From assembly GCA_038501625.1 (NCBI GenBank), contig JAZAYU010000010.1, forward strand, positions 868,001-932,000: a DNA stretch of 64,000 nt. The letters run 5' to 3'. A program made the translations under genes and the position numbers. This document shows, piece after piece, positions 11,301-23,300 of this stretch. Each line of letters starts with the position of its first letter. The stretch's first letter is position 1. The DNA comes from Corbicula japonica (lineage: Eukaryota; Mollusca; Bivalvia; Venerida; Cyrenidae). The notes under the pieces were generated by a model that did not search any database, had not been told where the DNA came from, and was given only the letters and a program-made list of their open reading frames with translations.

Positions 11301-14300
11301 AGATATTTGGCATGCAACATTGTCTAATAGACCTCTAACAAAGTTGTTCAAATTATGGCCCTGGGGTCAAAATTTGTCCCGCCCCAGAGGTCATGGGTTT
11401 TCCTTATATCAATATATAGCAGAAACTTAAAAAATCTTCTTCTCCGAAACCGCAATGGCCAGAGGTTAGATATTTGGCATGAAACATTGTCTAATAGACC
11501 TCTAACAAAGTTGTTCAAGTTATGGCCCTGGGGTCAAAATTTGCCCCGCCCCAGAGGTCATGGGTTTTCCTTATATCAATATATAGCAAAAACTTAAAAA
11601 ATCTTCTTCTCCAAAACCGCAATGGCGAGAGGTTAGATATTTGGCATGAAACATTGTCTAATAAACCTCTAACAAAGTTGTTCAAATTATGGCCCTGGGG
11701 TCAAAATTGGCCCAGCCACAGGGGTCGCCCATTTAACATAGAATTATATAGGAAAAATCTTGTAAAAGTCTTTTTCTCTAGAACCATAACACATAGAGCT
11801 TAGACTTTTTAGCTCACCTGAGCTGGCTCAGGGTGAGCTATTAGGATCGATGAATGTCCGTCGTCCGTCCACACTTAGTTCGTTAACACTCTAGCGGTCA
11901 CATTTTTGCTTCGATTGTCTTGAAACTTGGTCAGGATGTTTGTCTCAATGATTTCTCGGACGAGTTCGAATATGGGTCATCTGGGTCCAAAAACTAGGTC
12001 ACTGTTACTAAAAATAGAATTTTCTTGTTAACACTCTAGGGGTCACATTTTTGCTCTGATTGTCATGAAACATGGTCAGGATGTTTGTCCCAATGATTTC
12101 AGGGACGAGTTCGAATATGGGTCATCTGGGTCCAAAAACTAGGTCACTGTTACTAAAAATAGAATTTTCTTGTTAACACTCTAGCGGTCACATTTTTAGC
12201 TCGACTATTCGAAGAATAGGGGAGCTATCCTACTCGCCCCGGTGTCGGCGTCGGCGTCGGCGTCCGTTAAACAAAATATGCACTTTGGTCCATAACTTGA
12301 AAACTACTTATGATATCAACTTGAAACTTGGAATATATATTCACCATCAAATTCTACATCATTACCAACAAGACCCATAACTCTGCTACAAATATTTTTC
12401 AAGTTATGCCCCTTTTTCACTTAAATTTTGCGTTAAGGAAAATATGCACTTTGGTCCATAACTTATAAACTACTTGAGATATCAACTTGAAATTTGGAAT
12501 ATATATTCACCATCAAATTCTACATCATTACCAACAAGACCCATAACTCTGCTGTCAATATATTTCAAGTTATGCCCCTTTTTTCTTATATTTTGTGTTA
12601 AGCAAAATATGCATTTTGCCCATAACTTTAAAACTACTTGAGATATTGCCTTGAAACTTGAAATATATTTTCACCACCAAAATCTACATCATAACCAACA
12701 AGACCCATAACCCTGCTTCCAATATTTTTCAAATTATGCCCCTTTTTCACTTACATTTAGTGTTAAGCAAAATATACACTTGGCCCTTAACTTCGTTTTG
12801 AATGGAGGGATTTCAAAATAACTTGGCACAAATGTTCACCATGACAATGCGGTGTGTCGCGTTCAATACCCATGCCTGTAGGTCCAAGGTCAAGGTCACT
12901 GTTACTAAAAATAGAATTTTCTTGCAAAATCTTGTCCGCTCTAACTTAGTTATTTCTTATTGGATTTTTAAATAACTTGGTATAATTGTTCACCATATCA
13001 AGATGGTGTGTCAAGTACAAGCCCATGCCTGTAAGTCGAAGGTCAAGGTCACTGTTACTAAAAATAGAATTTTCTTGTCCAGGCTGTTACTTTGTTATGA
13101 ATGGAGGGATTTCAAAATAACTTGCCACAAATGTTCACCATGACAAGGCGGTGTGTCTGCACAATACCCATGCCTGTAGATCCAAGGTCAAGGTCACTGT
13201 TACTAAAAATAGCATTTTCTTGTCCAGGCTGTAACTTTTTTATAAATGGAGGGTTTTCAAAATAACTTGGCACAAATGTTCACCATGACAAGGCGGTGTG
13301 TTGCGTACATTACCCATGCCTGTAAGTCCAAGGTCAAGGTCACAGTTACTTAAATTGAATTTACTTGTTCAGGCTATAACTCTTTTATGAATGAAGGAAT
13401 TTCAAAATAACTTGGCACAAATGTTCGCTATGACATTGCATTGCATTACCACCAACTTCTTCGCAGACATTTCCGTAATGTGAAGACAACAGTGCCACAA
13501 ATACAAATAATTTACTTATCTTCAAGTTTATGCATATTCTTATAATTCCTCCAACATCACTGTCGTTGAAATGCTATTATTCCCATCATTTCACTTGAGT
13601 GTCTGAAAATGATGCATAGCAGGGGCATCTGTGTCCTATGGACACATTTCTAGTTTCACTTATATTTTCACTTAAGTGCACCTCATCGATAACTTTGCAC
13701 AAAATACTTAAGGTATCAACTTCAAACTTCCATTATATTTTCATTTCAGTTCTTTTCTTTAACATTACTGAAGTGATTGATATTTGACTAAAAGTAAATG
13801 TCTCTCATAAAAAATTACTAACATGTTTTCTAACAAATTCAGAAATATTTCATAGTTATTCCCCTATTCAGTTTAATATTTATGGTACATTAAGGAATTA
13901 TTTCTGTTATTTGAAATGAATTTCTCCCTTACCATTCACTTGTTAATATTTTTCCTGATTTCACACCAATATATGGCCATAGTTGTTATTGTTTTAATCT
14001 TCAAATTGCATTTGTTTCAAATGATTCGAATAGTCGAGCATGCTGTCTCCTCTGACAGCTCTTGTTGATCCGATTGTCATGAAACTTGGTCAGGATGTTT
14101 GTCCCAATGATTTCTCGGACGAGTTTGAACATGGGTCATCTGGTTCCAAAAACTAGGTCACTGTTACTAAAAATAGAATTTTCTTGTTAACACTCTAGCG
14201 ATCACATTTTTGCTCCGATTGTCATGAAACTTGGTCAGGGTGTTTGTCCCTATGATTTCTCGGACGAGTTCGAATATGGGTCATCTGGGTCCAAAAACTA

Positions 14301-17300
14301 GGTCACTGTTACTAAAAATAGAATTATCTTGTTAACACTCTAGCGGTCGCATTTTTACTCCGATTGTCATGAAACTTGGTCAGGATGTTTGTCCCAATGA
14401 TTTCTCGGACAAGTTCGAATATGTGTCATCTAGGTCCAAAAACTAGGTCACTGTTGCTAAAAATAGAATTATCTTGTTAACACTCTAGCGGTCACAATTT
14501 TGCTCTGATTGTCATGAAACTTGGTCAGGATGTTTGTCCTAATGATTTCTCAGACGAATTCGAATATGGGTCATCTGGGTCCAAAAACTAGGTCACTGTT
14601 ACTAAAAATAGAATTTTCTTGTTAACACTCTAGCGGTCACATTTTTGCTCCGATTGTAATGAAACTTGGTCAGGATGTTTGTCCCAATGCTTTCTCGGAC
14701 GAGTTCGAAAATGGGTAATTTGGGTCCAAAAACTAGGTCACTGTTACTAAAAATAGAATTTTCTTGTTAACCCTCTAGCAGTCACATTTTTGCTCCGATT
14801 GTCATGAAACTTGGTCAGGATGTTTGTCCCAATGATTTCTCGGACGAGTTCGAATATGGGTCATCTGGGTCCAAAAACTAGGTCACTGTTACTTAAAATA
14901 GAATTTTCTTGTTAACACTCTTGCGGTCACATTTTTTCTCCGATTGTCATGAAACTTGGTCAGGATGTTTGTCCCAATGATTTCTCGGACAAGTTCGAGT
15001 ATGGATCATCTGGGTCTAAAAACTAAGTCACTGTTACTAAAAAAAGAATTTTCTTGTTAACACTCTAGCGATCACATTTTTGCTCCGATTGTCATGAAAC
15101 TTGGTCGGGATGTTTTTCCCAATGATTTCTTGGACGAGTTCGATTATGGATCCAAAAACTAGGTCACTGTTACTAAAAGTAGAATTTTCTTGTTAATACT
15201 CTAGTGGTCACATTTTTGCCTCGAATGTCATGAAACATGGTCAGGATGTTTGTCCCAATGATTTCTTGGACAAGTTCGAATATGGGTCATCTGGGTCCAA
15301 AAACTAGGTCACTGTTACTAAAAATAGAATTTTCTTGTTAACACTCTAGCAGTCACATTTTTGCTCCGATTGTCATGAAACTTGGTCAGGATGTTTGTCC
15401 CAATGATTTCTCGGATGAGTTCGAATATGGGTCATCTGGATCTTGGTCACTGTTACTAAAAATAACTTTGTTGTACTCAGTTGAGCGATAAAGGGCCATC
15501 ATGGCCCTCTTGTTACATGTAACATCACTTTGTGGACCTTTACCACGTTTATACATATCATGACCCCAGGCTCGAATTGGCCCCACCCAGGGGCTTATCA
15601 ATTTTTACATAGAGCTAAATAGTAAGAACTGAAGACATGTAGAATGTTTGCTAGTGTCAAACTACACCCCTTGTTCTCTGAAACTAATGCGACTAGACCT
15701 TAGATATTTCGTGTTGAGTATTGTAAAGAGACCCTTTACCAGCATTATTTAAATGTTGGCCCTGGGGTAAAGCTGAAAGTACTTTTGTACTCAGGTGAGC
15801 GATACAGGGCCATCATGGCCCTCTTGTTTGAGTTATGCCCCTTTCTAATGCAACTTTAATCTGAAACTTAATGTTGCCTATAACTTTGAAAGTACTTGTC
15901 CTATTCACTTCATACTTGGAGTATATCATCAGCATCAACAATGCCATCTGTGACGACAAGAATGATAACTCCAGTTTCAATATTTCTTTAGTTATGCCCC
16001 TTTCAAATGCAACTTTAACCGGAAACTTAATGTTGCCTATAACTTTGAAAGTACTTGTCCTATTCACTTTGTACTTGGAATATATCATCAGCATGAACAA
16101 TGCCATCTGTGACGACAAGAATGATAACTCCAGTTTCAATATTTTTTGAGTTATGCCCCTTTGAAATGCAACTTGAATCTGAAACTTAATGTTGCCTATA
16201 ACTTTGATTATACTTGTTCTATTCAATTCATACTTGGAATATATCATCAGCATTAACAATGCCATCTACGACAACAAGAATGATAACTCCAGTTTCAATA
16301 TTTTTTGAGTTATGCCCCTTTCAAATTCAACTTTAACCTGAAACTTAATGTTGCCTTAACTTTGAAAGTACTTGTCCTATTCACTTCATACTTGGAATAT
16401 ATCATCAGCATGAACAACGCCATCTGTGACGACAAGAATGATAACACCAGTTTCAATATTTTGGAGTTATGCCCCTTTCAAATGCAACTTTAACATGAAA
16501 CTTAATGTTGCCTATAACTTTGAAAGTAATTGTCCTATTCACTTCATACTTGGAATACATTATCAGCATGATCAACAACATTGGTAACAAAAAGAATCAT
16601 AACTCCTGTTTGATTATACTTTGAGTTATGCCCCTTCCAAATGCAACTTTAACATGAAACTTAATGTTGACTTTAACTTTGAAAATTCACTTGATATTCG
16701 AAATAAATCATCTTCATGAAAAGCGTCATTATGAAGAACAAGAATGATAACTCCTGCTGGACTATTTTATGAGTTGTGTCCCTTTAATATACAACTTTAA
16801 CATGAAACTTAATGTTGCCTATACTTGTCCTATTCACTCATCGAATATATCATCTTCATGAACAACAACATGGGTTACAACAAGAATCATAACTCCTGTT
16901 TGACTTTTTTTTTTCAAATGCAAATTTCACATGAAACTTAATGTTGGGTATAATTTGAAAGTACTTGCCCTATTCATTGAATACTTGGATTGTATCATCA
17001 ACATGAACAGTGTGATCGACAACTACAAAAATTAAAACTCCTGTTTGAATATTTTTTGAGTTATGTCCCTTTCAAATGCAACTTTCACTTGAAACTTAGT
17101 GTTGCCTGTAAAATGGAAAGTACTTGTTCAATTCACTTAATACTTTGAAAAACTCATCTGCGTGCACAAACCAATTTTTGAAGATGATAACTCGGGGTTT
17201 CACCATTATTATAGTTATTCCCCTTTTAAATGCAATTTAGATGACACATGTGTTCTGTGGTCTTGTATTGAAATCAACTTAAATAAAATATTTTTATTAT

Positions 17301-20300
17301 ATATGATTAAAAATAGGCCCACATTTCAACTTTTTCCATGCAGGCGACACATGTGTTCTGCGGAACACAACATTCTAGTTATATAATATCATATAGTATT
17401 TATAAATAAGTTGTACTTATTCCCTTTTCCCACAGCTCTTAGATGTTTAAGAAAACAATGGTTAATATTATTTATTAACATTATTAGACAAGACTGGGGC
17501 ATGAAGAAAACAGAAATTTTCTTGGAATATTGCCCTGGACCTACCGGGGGGCCCAGGTGGCCTCCTGGACCCCCAGCAAATTTTCAGGATTTAAATTTTT
17601 TCGGCGTTCACCCATGAAAGATGCAAGGCAAACATCATTTCTGTATACTCTGACAAAGCAGTATTGTGGGGCTATTAATCACCTTCAGTGATAGCTCTAG
17701 TCTGATCAGGATCTGCACTGTTCTCTTTTTGGGCAAGAGTAACCTCATAATAAAAAAAGCAAACAGTGTAGATCCTGAGCAGATGGTACAGAATTTGAAC
17801 TACACTGTTCGCACAGGCCAGAAAGGTATATATATGGAGGAAAGTGATAAAATACAGAGCAAACTTTTATTTTCAGGCCATTGTTTTTGGGAGAGAATGA
17901 CTTTCAGATTTGCTTGAAGGATTCGTTTCCGCAGTTGAAAGTTAGAAAAATGAGGCGAGTGGAATGGTCGAAGATCAGAAGACTGATGGGTAAACCACGA
18001 AGGTACATGTAATGTTAGCAACCCTTTACCCCATGTGTTACAGCTGTTATCCCATGGGTGAACAGTGTAGAGCCAGATCATCTGGCATATTCATGCTGTT
18101 TGAATAGGATCAACACTCTTTGCTTTTAGTTTCGTTATTGCTAACCAAAAAGCAAACAGTGTAGATTCAGATCTGATGGCATAGTGATGGCACAGATGTG
18201 CCAGCTGATATTGAGCCACACTGACTGCCCCTGTGATAAAAGGCATATCCATGCTGTAACAGGTTCAAGTTTCACTGTCCTGTAACTGTTGGTACAGTTG
18301 GTAATTATATGATGTTGGTTCATCAGTTTTCAGAAGGTAGCTAAAAAAATTGAAGTTTTGCAAGGCCAATAAAGAAATCATTTGGTTTCAGATACAATTA
18401 AATTTTGGACTTTGGATAAAGTTGTAGAGTTGTTTTATATACAGTGAGTTAATTTGTATTTGTTGTTTAAAAAAAAGACTATCATTAATTTCTTGCGGGT
18501 ATAATTTCATGTATTTTACACAAGGGAAAAAGCTGAAATTCCAATCCCATAAAAATTTAACAGTGACATGAAGGTATGTCTGGTAACAAAAATTCAACTG
18601 AGCTAATTTATGTCCACCTGAAAATGTAATTTGTAGATTCCAAGTATACATTCATCTCCGCGAACATTAACCCTTTCCTGTATAGAGACACCTTTATTGC
18701 TAGGGCGAACAGTTTAGATCCAGATCAGCCGGCACATCTGTACTGTCTGATCAGGATCTAAACTGTTCGCTTTTTGATTCATTAGGTTATTTCTGACCAA
18801 AATGCGACCAGTGCAGATCCTGATCAGATGGCACGGATGTGCCGGCTGATCTGGATCTACACTGGTTGCACATGCGTAAAAATGCATATATATCAAGGAA
18901 AGGGTTAATTATAACAAAGTTTTGTTATTTTTTTGTATTTTATTTATAGATGTTCAGCTGCCTTCTTTGAGGAAGAGAGAGCAGCCCTTCATGCTAAACG
19001 TGCCAAAATACGGCTGCTTCAGCAGCGCAAGATCTCCGATGTTGTTACACACGAAGACTTGCCGGATGAAATACCCATGCATCTTGTGATCGGTACTAAA
19101 GTTACAGGTAAGTTCCTTAAATGTAATCCTTTTCTCCATAGACACAAATTTTATTGCATCGGGGAATCATGGATAGCCATTTCAACCAGCACATTCATGC
19201 CCTTAGATCAGGATCTATTTTTAGATTCATTAGGTTATTTTAGACCAAGAAGCAAACATTTTACATCCTGATCAGATGGCGCAGATCAGCCATTTGATCT
19301 TGATCTACACATGGGATATAAGTTATGTTTTGTGTACATGGAGTAAAGTGTTAAACTCTTAGTTATGAAAGACCAATATGAGGTAGTTCTAACATTACAA
19401 CATCTCTTTTCAACATTAAAATTTGATACATCAAAGTGGTAACATGCTGGAATGACTTCCAGGGACCAAGATCACATAACTGAGATTGGAGATCATTCTC
19501 AAATCACAAGCATCTGATTGGCTGAAATGGCAACCAGCGGCCACTCCTCTAAGTGCTTTGCTAAGATCACTCGTGTTTATAAAGCACTCCAAAATGGTGC
19601 CTTACCAGTTTTTTCTGGTTTGCCAGTATTGATTAATTTGGCCCTCAATATTTGTGAATTTTTGTCTGAATTGTTTATTTGTACTACCAAATTCACTGTT
19701 TTTTCAGCTCTATTAAAGAGATGTCAGGATGACTCATTCACAGGTGTGGCTGATGTTTTAGACATTACAAACAACACACTTGTTATATTTGTGAGTTCTT
19801 GTCTGAAGCATTATTTACTGATTATCACTAAATTCGCAGACTGTTTTATCAACTAACTGTTGTTTCAGCTCAATTGAGGAGACCTCAGGACGGCTTATTC
19901 ACAGGTGTGGTAGATGCTTTAGACACTCTCAACAACACATACTTGTTATATATGTGAGTTCTTGACTTAAGCATTATTCACTGATGGTTATCACTAAATT
20001 CACTGACTGTTTTTTTCAGCTCGATTGAGGAGACCTCAAGATGGCTTATTCACAGGTGTGGTAGATGCTTTAGATACTCTTAACAACACATACAGGATCA
20101 CGTTTGACAGACCCGGCCTTGGAACATTCTCTGTACCAGATTTTGAAGTCAGGGTAATTTGTTTTAGTGTTACCCATCCCTCAGCTGTTATTAAAAGACG
20201 TATGACATATAACTATAAAGGATACACCTTGCATACAGTGAAGATCCAGAACAGCTGTCACATCCATGCCACCAGATCAGGATCTACTCCATTCACTTTT

Positions 20301-23300
20301 AGATTAGGTTTTTTCTTACCAATAAGTGAACAGTGTAGATCAAAATGAGCAGGCACATCTGTGATATCTGATCAGGATCTACATTGTTCACTTTTAGATT
20401 TATTAGGTTATTTCTCACCAATAAGGGAAGAGTGTAGATCCAAATCAAGCAGCACAGATGAACTTGTTTATCTAGATCTGCACTGTTTTTGTATGCGTTA
20501 ATAGGCAAATTCATGGAGTAAAGGGTATACAGGGCTCTCACTAGACTTGCAAATCAGGGAGAAGTATTGTCATAATTTTACTGAATTCTATTAGTCAAGA
20601 GAAATTTGCAATCAACAGCGTCCTTTCCATATATAATCTATACAAAATGAGTCCTGGTATAAGTATAAAATCTGCTGGTTTCAGAGTTCTGAAGTGGTGG
20701 AAAGTATCCCGTTGTCAGCATTCCAGCAGAAACAACGACCTCGACCGATCCCACCCCGCGTTACCAACACATTGATGTCACCCCCAAGATTTATACCTAC
20801 CAACAGCTCAGCAAGCTGTCAGTTGGTGAGTACATTACATTCTTGCATACCAGATCAGGTTATCCGGTGTTTTCACCCGTGTAGGAAATTTCGATCCTAC
20901 ACCCCCCATGTAGAATGAGTCACGTGAGTGACGTCACGTCTTCAAGTATCTGACGTAATATATTCAAGTTAGTGACGTCATTTATAAAAAAAAGTTTGCT
21001 TTAACGTCAATATTTCAGCATAATGAAAATAAATAAGTGTGTATACTTACACAGAAATGTTATAAATAATAAAAGGTATGCAAGAAAAAGTATCTTGCAT
21101 GAGTCATTCGGTAAAGATAGAAAAATCTGTCACCTCGGGTGAACTGTTTTGGCACCTCACACTCATTCATGATACTTATAGTAAAACCCCTATATAAAGG
21201 TCACCAGGCTATTAAGACATTACTTTTTCCAGTCCCAATGGTGGTCTTAATAGCAGGGTTTGACAGTAGTTTACAGTCAAACCTGTCTTCAAAGACCACA
21301 CAGGGGAAGAGCCAGAAGAGGTCTTTGAAGGCTATGGGCGTTGTTCTCAGGTGATTTTGTTCTTTAAATCAAATGAGTGGGACTAATTACCTGTGGTCTT
21401 TATCTACAGGTGGTCCTCTATAACAGATGGTTTTTAGCACTGGTTGGAAGTTGTTTACAGTCAAACCTGTCTTTAAAGACCACTCTGGGGAAAGAAAGAA
21501 CAAAATATTTTTTTTAAATCATTTGTGTTTTTTCTTATGTTTTTCTTATTCATTTTGACAGTAATATGCTAATTTTACGAGATGCTCAAAAAGCATCATT
21601 GTCTGCTCAACTTTATGACATGATTTCAAGGTTTGCAGGGATTGCCGTCAACACTTTTTCTCCAGACTTGTCCCATATGTCATTTAATTATACCCTCACT
21701 TCGAAGAAGAGGGGAGTATACTGTTTTACCTTTGTCTGTCCATCCATTTGTCATTTCCGTCGCAGTTTTCTCAGCAACTATAACATGCAGCAGCGTGATA
21801 CTTCGCATATTGCTTTATCCTATAGTCCCATATGGTGTTAAGTGATTTTATGCTCCTTGCTCATCTTGTTCCTGTTAACCGAATATTTTTAGATGCTTTT
21901 ACTATATAAGCGCATTGCATAAACCAAAGGGCATCTTTTTACTATATAGGTAAATTATTGGTAAGTCCTATTTCTCAAAGCGGAGGTATCACTAGCGAGT
22001 GTTAGCTTAATGATTTTTAACCAGGTTTTCTTTAGAAAAATCCTGGTTATTAGATTGGGGTATGTCGTTGGGCGGGCGGGCGGGAGGCTGGGTGGGCGGG
22101 CGTCAACATTTTGTGAAGTTTTTTGTTAAAGTTGTGTTTTTCTCAGTAACCGTTCAAGGTACAACTTTGAAACTTAACATAGTTGTTTGACATATCAATA
22201 CCAATAATCAGGACAAGTTTCATAATCCCTGACTGTATTTTGACAAAGTTATGCCCCTTTTTCACTTAGAAATTTTGTGAAGTTTTTTGTTAAAGCTGTG
22301 TTTTTCTCAGTAACCGTTCAAGGTACAACTTTGAAACTTAAAATAGTTGTCTGACATATCAATACCAATAATCAGGACAAGTTTCATAATCCCTGACTGT
22401 ATTTTGACAAAGTTATGCCCCTTTTTCACTTAGAAATTTTGTGAAGTTTTTTGTTAAAGTTGTGTTTTTCTCAGTAACCGTTCAAGGTACAACTTTGAAA
22501 CTTAACATAGTTGTCTGACATATCAGTACCAATTATGAGGACAAGTTTCATAATCCCTGACTGTATTTTGACAAAGTTATGCCCCTTTTTCACTTAGAAA
22601 TTTTGTGAAGTTTTTTGTTAAAGTTGTGTTTTTTTCAGTAACCGTTCAAGGTTCAACTTTGAAACTTAAGATAGTTGTCTGACATATCAATATCAATTAT
22701 CAGGACAAGTTTCATAATCCCTGACTGTATTTTGACAAAGTTATTCCCCTTTTTCACTTAGAAATTTTGTGAAGTTTTTTGTGAAATTTGTGTTTTTCTC
22801 AGTAACCGTTTAAGGTACAACTTTGAAACTTAACATAGTTATCTGACATCTGAATACCAATTATGAGGACAAGTTTCATAATCCCTGACTTATTTTGACA
22901 AAGTTATGCCCCTTTTTCACTTAAAAATTGTGTTTAGTTGTTTGTGAAAGTTGTCTTTTCTCAGTTACCATTCAAGGTATAACTTTAAAACTTTACATAA
23001 TTGTTTGACATCACAGTACCAATTATCAGGTCAAGTTTCAAGTAGGGGTTTTGATTGTGTTTTGCAAAAGTTATGCCCCTTTTTGACTTAGATTTTTTGT
23101 TAAGTATTTTGTGAATGTTATCTGTTGATGCCAAATTGCCTGTTGACGCTTAGATTGGTTTGTGGGTAGCTTATATCAACAGGCAGCTTGCGATTGTTAC
23201 CCAGGTGTCTGTGATAAATGTCAAGGTCACTTGCTAAATATAGAAATTCAGCTTACCCTCAATAACTTGAGTTTGCTTTTACCTCTGGATGCCAAACTTA

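Larger units (their letters stand above)
11811..15513 (+). mobile_element. Third-level nested HINE-like element
   Basis: The 5' end AGCTCACCTGAGCTGGCTCA has GCTCACCTGAG (11812-11822), inverted with one mismatch as CTCAGTTGAGC (15476-15486). The hairpin GGGCCATcATGGCCC (15493-15507) is followed by the end CTCTTGT (15513). It shares its termini with the element it sits in (9356-15827), so both belong to one family with different internal arrays. The flanking sequence resumes as ACATGTAACATCACTTTGTG, like the 167-bp unit it interrupted. The body is a 145-bp array. Confidence 0.82.
9356..15827 (+). mobile_element. Second-level nested HINE-like element
   Basis: The 5' end AGCTCACCTGAGCACGAAGT carries GCTCACCTGAG (9357-9367), exactly inverted as CTCAGGTGAGC (15790-15800). 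The 3' hairpin GGGCCATcATGGCCC (15807-15821) precedes the end CTCTTGT (15827). Removing it restores the host 159-bp monomer: ...CAATATTTT joined to TTGAGTTATG matches the intact repeat's run of six Ts. So it inserted between two Ts with no target duplication. The body is a 167-bp array. Confidence 0.85.
8970..17379 (+). mobile_element. Outermost HINE/Helitron-like element in LIN9 intron 3
   Basis: GTGTCGCCTGC (8971-8981) is exactly inverted as GCAGGCGACAC (17340-17350). A 3' hairpin TGTGTTctgcggAACACA follows, and the end is CTAGT at 17375-17379, flanked by T. Its body is a 159-bp array (9060-9355 and 15828-about 17110). Three more elements are inserted in it, one inside another. It makes up about 89% of the 9,472-bp intron. 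No coding region was seen. Confidence 0.75.

Noticed and set aside
10225..11803. Repeated ~80-aa open frames GSKFAPPQRSWVFLISIYSK
   Set aside because: They are the 167-bp array read in one frame, with stops once per monomer.
15813..16265. 150-codon minus-strand frame and matching + frames at 15871
   Set aside because: Translation of the 159-bp array (53 codons per unit), inside a transposon.
17535..17615. Gly/Pro-rich frame resembling collagen
   Set aside because: Only about 20 codons, in LIN9 intron 3 beside a MITE, with no Gly-X-Y periodicity beyond a few triplets.
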